DNA of 8,718 nucleotides, taken from the NCBI GenBank assembly GCA_964603125.1, contig CAZRUA010000129.1:1-8718 (forward strand). The letters are read 5' to 3'. Below, in pieces: positions 1-6,517 of this stretch (its first letter is position 1; the number at the start of each line of letters is the position of its first letter). The notes below the pieces were generated by a model. The model saw only the letters and a list, made by a program, of their open reading frames with translations, was not told the origin of the DNA and did not search any database. The position numbers were made by a program, and so were the translations under genes. This DNA is from CAZRUA01 sp964603125. GTDB lineage: Bacteria; Bacteroidota; Bacteroidia; B-17B0; Aurantibacillaceae.

Positions 1-754
1 CTTTAAAATTAGTTTGTATAAAATTGAAAAGCAAATTCATTTTTTCCTCGTCTCTTTCCGAAAACACAAGAGTCAACATTACTTCGTTGGTGGTGCTGGT
101 TCTTATGATAATGTTGCGCATCAAGCCAATTCTGTCTCTCACAGCATAAAAACTAATATCGTTTTTTATGGCAAAATCTTTAATAGCTAACCTAAGCGCG
201 TTGCTTGGCTCGGGCTGTAATAAACATTTTTTGATATCTAAAATTTTGTCAAACATTTTTGGAATATGAAAGCCTAGGGCCAAATCCTTTTCAATGTTTA
301 AATCTGATTTTATTTCTTCGGGAGTTAACCAGCGTTTAGGGGCAAATGTAAACTCCAATTTATTACGATAAAAGTAATTCTCTTTTGAGCCAATTATTGG
401 GCTTATTTCGGGTAATTCAACTTTTGCAATACGTGTTAAAGCATCGTTTACTTGTTTAAATTTAAATCCAAGTTGAGCCTCATATTTTAAGTTTTGCCAT
501 TTGCAACCGCCACAAACACCAAAATGCTCGCATTGTGGTTCAATTCGGTTAGGTGATGGACTAATTAATTTATGTAAACGCCCTTCGGCTAAATTCTTCT
601 TTTTCTTGTATATGTATACATCGCACACATCGCCAGGTACCGCACCGTCAATAAAAACAACCATTTCGTTGTGTTTAGCAATAGCTTTTCCTTCAGCCGA
701 AGTGTCGATAACCGTTAAGTTTTCGAGAATGATATTAGGTCGTTTTATTTTCAT
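1..754 (-). CDS. rlmD: 23S rRNA (uracil-5-)-methyltransferase RlmD, N-terminal half (cut by window edge)
   Basis: Reading the minus strand from the ATG at 754 gives 251 stop-free codons that run off the left edge. Residues 1-65 or so look like a TRAM RNA-binding domain (ILENLTVIDTSAEGKAIAK). A 4Fe-4S motif follows, C75-x5-C81-x2-C84 (CEHFGVCGGCKWQ), with a fourth cysteine at C177 (DIKKCLLQP). This spacing is the hallmark of RlmD/RumA enzymes, which use S-adenosylmethionine to methylate C5 of U1939 in 23S rRNA. Residues 125-140 (ENYFYRNKLEFTFAP) match the conserved YRNK segment of the family. The C-terminal methyltransferase domain, with the SAM site and catalytic cysteine, lies outside the window. 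The start has no Shine-Dalgarno; an in-frame TTG lies seven codons upstream, but the ATG matches the usual family N-terminus. The gene is divergent from the dehydrogenase at 870. A related TrmA/RlmC-type enzyme is possible but less likely given the four cysteines. Confidence 0.9.
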   Translation of the reverse strand, partial: MKIKRPNIILENLTVIDTSAEGKAIAKHNEMVVFIDGAVPGDVCDVYIYKKKKNLAEGRLHKLISPSPNRIEPQCEHFGVCGGCKWQNLKYEAQLGFKFKQVNDALTRIAKVELPEISPIIGSKENYFYRNKLEFTFAPKRWLTPEEIKSDLNIEKDLALGFHIPKMFDKILDIKKCLLQPEPSNALRLAIKDFAIKNDISFYAVRDRIGLMRNIIIRTSTTNEVMLTLVFSERDEEKMNLLFNFIQTNFK

Positions 755-853
755 GCCAAGTGTTTGTTGTTCCAAAAATGATTTCTGCGCAAAGATGCAA
801 AAAATCAAGGATTTCAGGCTTAGGAATAAGAATTAAAACATAAAAAAAATGAT

Positions 854-861
854 TATTTTAG
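854..861 (+). promoter_or_regulatory. Possible -7 box for the 3-hydroxyacyl-CoA dehydrogenase gene
   Basis: TATTTTAG matches the Bacteroidota -7 consensus TAnnTTTG at all but one defined position. It lies just upstream of the ATG at 870. If used, transcription would begin around 868, giving an almost leaderless mRNA and excluding the ATG at 849 as the start. No TTG element sits at the expected -33 distance, so this is a weak call. Confidence 0.25.
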
Positions 862-869
862 CCAAAAAA

Positions 870-2039
870 ATGAATATGCAAATAGGAGTTATTGGTTCGG
901 GAGCAATGGGTAGCGGAATTGCTCAGGTTGCTGCAACTGCAGGACATAAAGTTTTTGTTTACGATACAAACGTTGCGGCCTTAGATAAAGCGAAAGGAAA
1001 TTTAGATAGTACTTTAAAAAAGTTGGTCGAAAAGCAAAAACTAAGTCAGGATAAGGCAGATGCAATTTTTGGCAATTGCAATTTTGTGAGCGATTTGAAA
1101 ACCTTTGCCGCTTGTGGATTGGTAATAGAGGCTATAGTTGAGAATTTAGAAATAAAGCAGCAAGTGTTTACTCAGCTCGAATCAATAGTTGATGAGAATT
1201 GTATTTTGGCAAGTAATACATCATCTTTATCCATCACATCCATTGCAAGCGCTTGTTCAAAACCTGAGAGAGTTATTGGAATTCACTTTTTTAACCCAGC
1301 TCCATTAATGCCTTTGGTAGAGATAATACCGGGTATTGCAACTAAAAATAGTATTACTGAGCAATGCAAAATGCTGATTACATCTTGGAAAAAGGTAACA
1401 GTTATTGCTAAGGATACTCCAGGCTTTATTGTTAATCGTATTGCTCGTCCGTTTTATGGCGAAGCAATGAAAATATATGAGGAAGGTATTGCAAATATTG
1501 CTACTATTGACTGGGCGATGCGCGAGATTGGTGGTTTTAAAATGGGACCTTTTGAGTTAACTGATTTAATTGGACACGATGTAAACTACACAGTTACCGA
1601 AACCGTGTGGAAACAATTTTATTTTGATCCACGTTTCCGACCATCTTTATGTCAGAAAAGATTGGCTGAAGCGAAGTTTTATGGAAAAAAATCGGGCAAA
1701 GGATTTTATGATTATAATCATCCCGAAAATAATCCAGTTGCTATTGAAGATAGAGAAATAGGTGAAGAGATTTTTATGCGTATCATTTGTATGCTTATTA
1801 ATGAGGCTTGCGATGCCTTATCTTTGAACATAGCATCTAAAGAAGATATTGATTTAGCAATGACTAAAGGGGTAAATTACCCAAAAGGCTTGCTAGAGTG
1901 GGCAGATGAAATTGGTGTAGATAAAGTTTATCATACGTTATTGAATTTGTACAACGATTATTTGGATGATCGATACCGCCCTTCTATTCTGCTAAAGCGC
2001 ATGTCGATAGGCAAGAGTTTGTTCTTTCAATTTAATTAA
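870..2039 (+). CDS. 3-hydroxyacyl-CoA dehydrogenase, NAD-dependent
   Basis: This soluble 389-residue enzyme should oxidise 3-hydroxyacyl-CoA to 3-ketoacyl-CoA with NAD+, as in beta-oxidation, butanoate or phenylacetate metabolism. Residues are counted from the ATG at 870. The Rossmann domain (about 3-180) starts with GSGAMG at 9-14. The catalytic set is visible: S115 in SNTSSLS, H139 in GIHFFNPAPLMPLVE and E151 at the end of that motif. N189 in PGFIVNRI opens the helical C-terminal domain (about 183-280, ending GKKSGKGFYDY). A second copy of the C-terminal domain follows (about 295-385, with NEACDAL and KGVNYPKGLLEWAD). This two-C-domain form resembles the PaaH/PaaC and FadB C-terminal architecture. 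An in-frame ATG at 849 would add MIILAKK before the conserved N-terminus; 870 or 876 fits the family better. No acyl-CoA partner gene is nearby, so the pathway and substrate chain length remain open. Confidence 0.92.
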   Translation: MNMQIGVIGSGAMGSGIAQVAATAGHKVFVYDTNVAALDKAKGNLDSTLKKLVEKQKLSQDKADAIFGNCNFVSDLKTFAACGLVIEAIVENLEIKQQVFTQLESIVDENCILASNTSSLSITSIASACSKPERVIGIHFFNPAPLMPLVEIIPGIATKNSITEQCKMLITSWKKVTVIAKDTPGFIVNRIARPFYGEAMKIYEEGIANIATIDWAMREIGGFKMGPFELTDLIGHDVNYTVTETVWKQFYFDPRFRPSLCQKRLAEAKFYGKKSGKGFYDYNHPENNPVAIEDREIGEEIFMRIICMLINEACDALSLNIASKEDIDLAMTKGVNYPKGLLEWADEIGVDKVYHTLLNLYNDYLDDRYRPSILLKRMSIGKSLFFQFN

Positions 2040-2048
2040 TTATATTTG
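2018..2048 (+). promoter_or_regulatory. Bacteroidota-type promoter for the lipoprotein gene
   Basis: TATATTTG at 2041-2048 matches the -7 consensus TAnnTTTG exactly, and TTTG at 2018-2021 supplies the -33 element after a 19-base spacer. The predicted transcript start near 2055 leaves a leader of about 20 bases before the ATG at 2077. The -33 element lies inside the last codons of the dehydrogenase gene. No hairpin terminator separates the two genes, so some readthrough from upstream is possible. Confidence 0.6.
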
Positions 2049-2076
2049 TTTTAATAAACCAGAATTTTAAGCCCCT

Positions 2077-2631
2077 ATGTTGAAGAAAATTATTACCGCA
2101 GTAGTTATTGCAGCTAGTTTTTTAACTGTAATTTATTCGTGTGAAGAAGATAATAGCAAGCCTACCACAGAAGTTGGTTATGCTAGTCAAAACACCTCTA
2201 CAGGTAGTAATCCTAACCCAAATTCACCTACATCAACGGGTGCTGTTGTAACTACTACAGCTACGCCTCCGCCAGCTACTGCTGGAAGTATTACAGTTGA
2301 TACTTATAATTCATCTGTTGTAAGTGCAACTTGCGGAACTGTTAGTGGAACTTATCAAATAAAAGGAACTTCAAGTGGAAATTATATTGATGTTAGATTT
2401 TCTACTACACCAGTAGCAGGAAGTTATACGATTATCCCTAGTGGCGCTTTAAATTCAAGTAATTGCAAGGTAACAGGTTTTGATGGGAATGATACTCATA
2501 TTGGTCAAAGCGGTACAGTGGTGGTTACCTTGGTTTCAGGTAAGATAAAAATCACATTCTCTGCAATTCCAGCAATTAATTCAACTACAAGCGCAGTAAC
2601 AGCATTGTCGGCAAATATCACTTGTCCGTAA
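2077..2631 (+). CDS. Small Bacteroidota lipoprotein of unknown function, probably surface-exposed
   Basis: I do not recognise a named family. The 184-residue product begins with a type II signal peptide: basic MLKK, a hydrophobic stretch at 5-19, and a lipobox ending in C22 (VIYSC). The residues after the cysteine are acidic (EED), which resembles the lipoprotein export signal that sends Bacteroidota lipoproteins to the outer face of the outer membrane; this placement is inferred. Residues 28-70 form a low-complexity Thr/Ser/Pro/Asn linker (with PNPNSPTSTG and TPPPATAG). Residues 71-184 alternate polar and hydrophobic residues as in a beta-sandwich, with three cysteines at 86, 130 and 183; two could form a disulfide. 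The gene has its own promoter and a strong terminator at 2654-2684, so it appears to be a single-gene transcript. Confidence 0.8.
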   Translation: MLKKIITAVVIAASFLTVIYSCEEDNSKPTTEVGYASQNTSTGSNPNPNSPTSTGAVVTTTATPPPATAGSITVDTYNSSVVSATCGTVSGTYQIKGTSSGNYIDVRFSTTPVAGSYTIIPSGALNSSNCKVTGFDGNDTHIGQSGTVVVTLVSGKIKITFSAIPAINSTTSAVTALSANITCP

Positions 2632-2653
2632 TTAAATATAATTTATAAATTTG
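2622..2653 (+). promoter_or_regulatory. Promoter for the HTTM gene, overlapping the lipoprotein stop and terminator
   Basis: TAAATTTG at 2646-2653 matches TAnnTTTG exactly. A TTG at 2622-2624 lies 21 bases upstream as a -33 element, inside the last codons of the lipoprotein gene. The predicted start of transcription, about 2660, falls within the left arm of the hairpin at 2654-2679. A transcript starting there would lack most of that arm and could not form the terminator, whereas readthrough from the lipoprotein gene would form it. Confidence 0.5.
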
Positions 2654-2684
2654 AAGGTTGCCACTAAAACGGCAACCTTTTTTT
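2654..2684 (+). terminator. Rho-independent terminator after the lipoprotein gene
   Basis: A perfect 9-bp stem, AAGGTTGCC (2654-2662) with GGCAACCTT (2671-2679), has an 8-base loop and is followed by a run of T. It begins 22 bases after the lipoprotein stop codon. A TTG-initiated reading frame of the next gene could be extended back through this hairpin, which argues against a start at 2651 for that gene. Confidence 0.8.
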
Positions 2685-2689
2685 ATTCC

Positions 2690-4174
2690 TTGGAAAAGCT
2701 AATTAAATATTTTAAAAGTCAATATAGCTTGGATTACCGCGCCTTAGCCATAATGCGCATAGGTTTGGGTGTATGCTTAATTTTAGATATTGTTTTTAGA
2801 ATTGTTCATCTAACCGCTTTTCAAACTGGTGAAGGTGTTTTGCCAATTAGTTGTTTTGGTAAGGATTATATGACAATGCCTTATTTGAGTCTCCATTCAT
2901 TAAATGATTCATATTCCTACCAGTTGGGCTTAGCAATCATTGCAATGGTATTTTATTTCCTTTTTTTAATTGGCTATAAAGCCCGATTAATGGCGTTTTT
3001 TAGTTGGTTTATGCTTTGTAGTTTGCATGCGCGCAATTGTTTTGTGTTGCAGGGAGGTGATGAGTTGTTAAGGTTTGCTTTGTTTTGGTGTATGTTTATG
3101 CCTATTTCCAATAGATACTCCTATGATTCAAGAATTAGAAATTCATCCTTAATTAAAAACGATTATTTTCATGTGCCTGCTCTTGGTTTGGGCTTGTTGG
3201 TTTTCTCAGTTTATTTTTTCTCGGCTTTGCTCAAAACATCTACTGAATGGCGCTCGGAAGGCACAGCATTATACTATGCTTTGAGCATTGATCAAATGAC
3301 TTTTCCATCCGCAAATTTAATTTACCATTCTCCGGCTTTGTTAAAGGTGTTGAGTTTGTATGTGTTTTATTTGGAGCTACTCGTGGGCTTTCTGTTTTTT
3401 ATTCCGTTTAAAAATAATTTGTTTCGAACCTTAGGAGTTGTTTTAATCGTTACTCTTCATTTAGGAATCGCTAGCACCATGATGGTAGGTCTATTTCCTT
3501 TAATAGGAATTGTAACAGCGATTGGTTTGCTGCCAGGTAAAACAATGGACTGGCTGGAGCCTAGGTATATAAAGGTATCTGCCGGCATTAAAAAAATGTT
3601 TCCTTTAAAGTTTAAAACTCAATATTCCAACGAACAAAGTTCTATTGAAGTGGTGCGCGAAAATTATTATGTTCAATTGGTGAAAAATAGTTTTTTGTTT
3701 TTTGTAATTGCTTTTAGTGCTTTGTGGAGTATTGCCAATTTAAATGTTGGTATTATCGTGTCGCCGCGTTTTAAACCTATGGCTGACTTGCTGCGCTTGG
3801 AGCATAATTGGGGAATGTTTTCGCCAAGTGTCTTTAAAAATGATGGTTGGACGGTGGTGGAAGCTAAAACCACTAAAGGAGAACTGATTGATATAAATAA
3901 CAATGGAGCTAAGTTAAGCTTTGCTAAGCCTGCACAAGTTTTAAATTATTATAATGGCGATAGATGGAGAAAGTATCAAGAAAATATGTTGAATGATTCG
4001 TTTGAAGCCTTGCGCAAGCATTATGGATCTTATTTATTTAACAAGTGGAATAGTGAACATAAAGACAATAAAATTGTATCTTTAAAAATAATTTATTGCA
4101 AAGAAGAAACAGCTCCTAATTATAAATACGTTAAGCCTGTAAACGATACACTTTGTGTTTATGAACCAAAATAA
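2690..4174 (+). CDS. HTTM (vitamin K-dependent gamma-carboxylase-like) domain membrane protein
   Basis: From a TTG start at 2690 this is a 494-residue multi-pass inner-membrane protein with about eight or nine hydrophobic segments. The N-terminal pattern SLDYRALAIMRIGLG, the loop motif SLHARN (H113 in it) and GGDELLRFALFW (G122-D124) are typical of the HTTM domain, the membrane domain shared with vitamin K-dependent gamma-glutamyl carboxylase. The last membrane segment is about 333-353. A soluble tail (about 360-494) follows, with EHNWGMFSP at 371-379 and DGW shortly after, a tail often seen in bacterial HTTM proteins. No biochemical role is established for most bacterial members, and I do not claim carboxylase activity. 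Start choice: TTG at 2651 lies in a terminator, so 2690 is preferred; TTG 2729 or ATG 2753 would cut into conserved sequence. The stop overlaps the histidine kinase gene, so the two are probably co-translated. Confidence 0.85.
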   Translation: MEKLIKYFKSQYSLDYRALAIMRIGLGVCLILDIVFRIVHLTAFQTGEGVLPISCFGKDYMTMPYLSLHSLNDSYSYQLGLAIIAMVFYFLFLIGYKARLMAFFSWFMLCSLHARNCFVLQGGDELLRFALFWCMFMPISNRYSYDSRIRNSSLIKNDYFHVPALGLGLLVFSVYFFSALLKTSTEWRSEGTALYYALSIDQMTFPSANLIYHSPALLKVLSLYVFYLELLVGFLFFIPFKNNLFRTLGVVLIVTLHLGIASTMMVGLFPLIGIVTAIGLLPGKTMDWLEPRYIKVSAGIKKMFPLKFKTQYSNEQSSIEVVRENYYVQLVKNSFLFFVIAFSALWSIANLNVGIIVSPRFKPMADLLRLEHNWGMFSPSVFKNDGWTVVEAKTTKGELIDINNNGAKLSFAKPAQVLNYYNGDRWRKYQENMLNDSFEALRKHYGSYLFNKWNSEHKDNKIVSLKIIYCKEETAPNYKYVKPVNDTLCVYEPK

Positions 4175-5126
4175 ACGAAACATATTATTTTATATTCTTG
4201 TTTCATACATACTGCTGCAATTTATTTGGTGGGAAGTTTTATTGGTAAAACAATTGCGCCAAATTAGCGATGAGAAACAGAAAATAGAGGCTTTGTCTAC
4301 GATAGACGCATCCGATTTACAAACTAAAATTGAGGTATTAGAAAAACAAAAGTTCAACAAAACCTTAATGATAGTTGGCGAAGGAACGGTGTTTTTAATT
4401 ATTCTTACTTTAGGAGTGTACCGAGTATACAAATCGGTTAAGAAGGAAAAGGATTTACATAGTAGGCAAAAAAACTTTTTATTTTCAATCACACACGAAT
4501 TAAAATCCCCATTAGCCTCATCTCGCCTGCAATTAGAAACTTTGTTAAAGCGCGAATTAACACCAGAGCAAAGGCAAAAGTTGCTAAACAACTCTTTGAA
4601 TGATATTGATAGATTAAACGCCTTAGTCGAGAACTTGCTATTGGCGGCTAAACTAGATGCGCAAAACGATTTGTTGAACAAGGAACAGGGTAATTTGTCA
4701 GATTTGGTGCAATCCGTTTATGATAAAGTTTTGGTAGTAAACACAAGTCATGCTTTTGAATCTGATATTGAAAAAAACATTTTTTTTAATTTTGATAAAG
4801 TGGCATTCACTTCCATTTTAATTAATTTATTGGAGAATGCGGTAAAATATTCTTCAGCTAGTTCAAAAATAAAAGTAAACTTGAAATCAGCAGCAGGGAA
4901 AATTACTTTATCAGTTGCCGACGAAGGCGTGGGAATTGATGCAAAAGAAGTAGAGAAAATATTTGAGCAATTTTACAGAGTAGGCAATGAGGAAACCCGC
5001 AATAGCAAAGGTACTGGACTAGGATTGTATATTGTTAAGCGATTAACCCAACAACACAACGGAAAAGTAAGCGTAATTAAAAACGGAGCAAAAGGAAGTG
5101 TTTTTGTTTTGGAATTTTTGAATTAG
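4161..5126 (+). CDS. Sensor histidine kinase, two-pass membrane type
   Basis: This 321-residue protein (counted from the ATG at 4161) should autophosphorylate on histidine and pass the phosphate to a response regulator. Two membrane segments (about 7-28 and 67-87) flank a short, mostly helical extracytoplasmic stretch of roughly 40 residues, too small for a classical sensor domain. There is no clear HAMP domain; a short basic linker leads to the H box FSITHELKSPLAS with H112. The ATPase domain has all boxes: N box NLLENAVKYS (N222, N226), G1 DEGVGI (254-259), F box FEQFYRV (268-274) and G2 GTGLGL (284-289), so it looks active. The ATG overlaps the HTTM stop by 14 bases, implying translational coupling. 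A GTG at 4155 is an alternative start two codons earlier. No response regulator lies before or after it in the window, so its partner is unknown. Confidence 0.92.
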   Translation: MNQNKRNILFYILVSYILLQFIWWEVLLVKQLRQISDEKQKIEALSTIDASDLQTKIEVLEKQKFNKTLMIVGEGTVFLIILTLGVYRVYKSVKKEKDLHSRQKNFLFSITHELKSPLASSRLQLETLLKRELTPEQRQKLLNNSLNDIDRLNALVENLLLAAKLDAQNDLLNKEQGNLSDLVQSVYDKVLVVNTSHAFESDIEKNIFFNFDKVAFTSILINLLENAVKYSSASSKIKVNLKSAAGKITLSVADEGVGIDAKEVEKIFEQFYRVGNEETRNSKGTGLGLYIVKRLTQQHNGKVSVIKNGAKGSVFVLEFLN

Positions 5127-5156
5127 CGCAGTATCAAATTATTAAATTAATAAAAT

Positions 5157-5164
5157 TACATTTG
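5157..5164 (+). promoter_or_regulatory. -7 box upstream of the ECF sigma operon
   Basis: TACATTTG matches TAnnTTTG exactly and lies 17 bases before the TTG start codon at 5182, giving a predicted leader of about 10 bases. No TTG is found at the usual -33 spacing (the nearest TTTG, 5117-5120, is 36 bases away). Transcription may therefore be weak, assisted by an activator, or replaced under induction by the operon's own sigma factor. No hairpin terminator is visible between the kinase stop and this box. Confidence 0.45.
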
Positions 5165-5181
5165 CAAAATAAGTTCTGGTT

Positions 5182-5712
5182 TTGCATTTTCAAGAAATAT
5201 ACGATACATACAAAAAGTTAGTTTTTAACTTGGCGCTTCAGTATGTTCAAAATTACGAAGATGCTGAAGAAATTACACAGGACGTATTTGTGTCGGTACA
5301 TATTTCAATCAACGATTTTAAAGGGCAATCAAGTGTTAAAACTTGGGTTTACCGTATTACTATAAATAAATCACTCGATTTTATTAAAGCTAAAAAACGA
5401 AAGAAGCGATTTGGTTTTTTTACTTCTCTTTTTCACGAAGAGAGCGGTGAAGTAAAACACGATTCACCTAATTTTAATCATCCAGGGGTTCAATTGGAAC
5501 ATAAGGAAGCTTTAGCCGAACTATTTAAGCATATTAATGATTTGCCTGATAATCAAAAAACGGCCTTGATATTGAGTAAGATAGAGCAAAAGAAGCAAGC
5601 GGAAGTGGCTGAAATTATGAATATGAGTTCAAAGGCTGTCGAATCGCTTATCCAGCGTGCTAAAACAAATTTGTTAAAAAAAATAGATAATAGCGAAGGA
5701 AGTAAAAAATAA
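5182..5712 (+). CDS. RNA polymerase ECF-type sigma-70 family sigma factor
   Basis: The 176-residue protein has the two-domain ECF layout. Region 2 (about 3-70) shows FQEIYDTYKKLVFNLAL, then NYEDAEEITQDVFV at 24-37 and FKGQSSVKTWVYRITINKS, the core-binding and -10 recognition helices. A basic linker with a phenylalanine-rich patch (70-95) connects to region 4 (about 108-166), which carries LPDNQKTALILSKIE and a helix-turn-helix, QAEVAEIMNMSSKAVESLIQRA, ending in LLKKI. It should direct RNA polymerase to a small regulon from the cytoplasm. The start is a TTG; a stop codon at 5170-5172 in the same frame leaves no ATG upstream, and later methionines would remove region 2. It is followed after 20 bases by a small single-pass membrane protein and then a periplasmic sensor, the usual context for an ECF factor held at the membrane. 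Confidence 0.92.
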   Translation: MHFQEIYDTYKKLVFNLALQYVQNYEDAEEITQDVFVSVHISINDFKGQSSVKTWVYRITINKSLDFIKAKKRKKRFGFFTSLFHEESGEVKHDSPNFNHPGVQLEHKEALAELFKHINDLPDNQKTALILSKIEQKKQAEVAEIMNMSSKAVESLIQRAKTNLLKKIDNSEGSKK

Positions 5713-5732
5713 TAACGTCTAATACAATATAA

Positions 5733-6005
5733 ATGCAAAATAATAATTTAAATATTGATTTGGAATTGCTTAGTAAAATTGAGCAAGTGGATGCACCTCA
5801 TTTTTTAATGACACGCATTCAACAAAAAATTGAAAATAGAAAGGCTGATTTTTTAAAGCCACGTTGGGTTTTGGCAATTAGCGCCTCATTGATGTTGATA
5901 ATCGCATTTAATTTTTTCTTGGTAAGCAACAGTGAACAAGAATCTAAATCAACGAGTAATGTGGTGCAAGCTATGAATATGGAAACAAACAATTCTTTAT
6001 ACTAA
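5733..6005 (+). CDS. Small single-pass anti-sigma factor-like membrane protein
   Basis: This 90-residue protein is assigned mainly by position, size and topology. A cytoplasmic N-terminal segment (1-44) contains LLSKIEQVDAPHFLMTRI and predicted helices able to wrap a sigma factor. One membrane segment follows (about 46-64, WVLAISASLMLIIAF), then a short Ser/Asn/Glu-rich periplasmic tail (65-90). There are no cysteines, so it is not a zinc-binding anti-sigma factor of the HxxxCxxC type. Its dimensions match CnrY, the roughly 95-residue anti-sigma factor of the cobalt/nickel system, although I see no clear sequence similarity. It starts 20 bases after the sigma gene, and its stop codon overlaps the start of the next gene by one base (TAATG), so sigma, anti-sigma and sensor are likely made together. 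Role inferred: keeps the sigma factor inactive at the membrane until the sensor signals. Confidence 0.65.
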   Translation: MQNNNLNIDLELLSKIEQVDAPHFLMTRIQQKIENRKADFLKPRWVLAISASLMLIIAFNFFLVSNSEQESKSTSNVVQAMNMETNNSLY

Positions 6006-6487
6006 TGAGTAAAGTAAGATTTTTAACCATTTTGGTCATCGCCTTGATTTTAGCTAATGTAGCGATGGGATTTTTTTTAATGAAAAGGAAACATCCACCT
6101 AGACCTGAACTAGGACCAAGAAATAGAATTATTGAAGCATTGAAATTTGATGAAAATCAAATTAGGGAATTTGATAAGTTAGTTGCTTGGCATCAAAAGG
6201 AGGTATCTGCTATTGATGAAAAAATTGTTGGTGTAAAAACAAAGTTATATCAGACCTTATTAAAAAGTGATAGTTCTAGTTTAAAAGATTCTTTGTTAAA
6301 TGAACTTGGTAAAATTCAGGTTGATGTTGAAAAAACACACTACAAGCATTTTCAAGATATTAAGGCATTATGTAAGCCAGATCAACAAAAGGAATTCATG
6401 GCATTCGTTGATGAAATCAGGTATTTTTTTAGACATAGACCTGGTGCAAAAAATAATTTCGATCCAGCGAAGGAACCAGAAAAATAG
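6005..6487 (+). CDS. Membrane-anchored periplasmic sensor of the CnrX/Spy/CpxP type
   Basis: The 160-residue protein has one N-terminal hydrophobic segment (about 6-26) without a convincing cleavage site, so it is probably anchored in the inner membrane with its domain in the periplasm. The rest is nearly all helical, in the four-helix hairpin pattern of Spy, CpxP, ZraP and CnrX. Two diverged LTxxQ-like motifs are visible: FDENQIREFDKL at 48-59 and CKPDQQKEFMAF at 123-134. Possible metal ligands are H30, H63 with E66, H112, H115 and C123; H112/H115 sit in THYKHFQDIKALC, near where CnrX carries its helix-3 ligands, but this alignment is by eye. In CnrX, metal binding relays through the anti-sigma factor to free the sigma factor. 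Its placement directly behind the anti-sigma gene, with a one-base overlap, supports that role here. A Spy-like envelope chaperone is the main alternative. Confidence 0.75.
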   Translation: MSKVRFLTILVIALILANVAMGFFLMKRKHPPRPELGPRNRIIEALKFDENQIREFDKLVAWHQKEVSAIDEKIVGVKTKLYQTLLKSDSSSLKDSLLNELGKIQVDVEKTHYKHFQDIKALCKPDQQKEFMAFVDEIRYFFRHRPGAKNNFDPAKEPEK

Positions 6488-6517
6488 ATCGTCTATCTAT
6501 ACATAATCCTAAATAGT

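Noticed and set aside
790..797. Minus-strand CATCTTTG as a -7 promoter box for rlmD
   Set aside because: It differs from TAnnTTTG at the first base and has no TTG at a suitable -33 distance, so the evidence is too thin for a feature.
501..836. Plus-strand open frame of 111 codons
   Set aside because: It is antisense to rlmD, whose minus-strand frame over the same bases carries the Fe-S cysteine motif; the plus-strand translation shows no recognisable domain.
2651..2689. Upstream extension of the HTTM protein from a TTG at 2651
   Set aside because: These 13 codons are the terminator hairpin and T-run of the preceding gene and lie around the predicted transcript start; the encoded residues are not part of the HTTM domain.
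3673..3903. Minus-strand open frame of 76 codons
   Set aside because: Shadow of the HTTM gene; no motif and no promoter or context of its own.
4190..4681. Minus-strand open frame of 163 codons
   Set aside because: Antisense to the histidine kinase gene, whose H box and membrane segments are clear; the minus-strand product looks like a random Ser/Phe/Cys/Asn-rich translation.
5553..5738. Minus-strand open frame of 61 codons
   Set aside because: Shadow of sigma factor region 4.
6300..6506. Plus-strand open frame of 68 codons
   Set aside because: Out-of-frame shadow inside the periplasmic sensor gene, which has an overlapping start with its neighbour and a recognisable family pattern.
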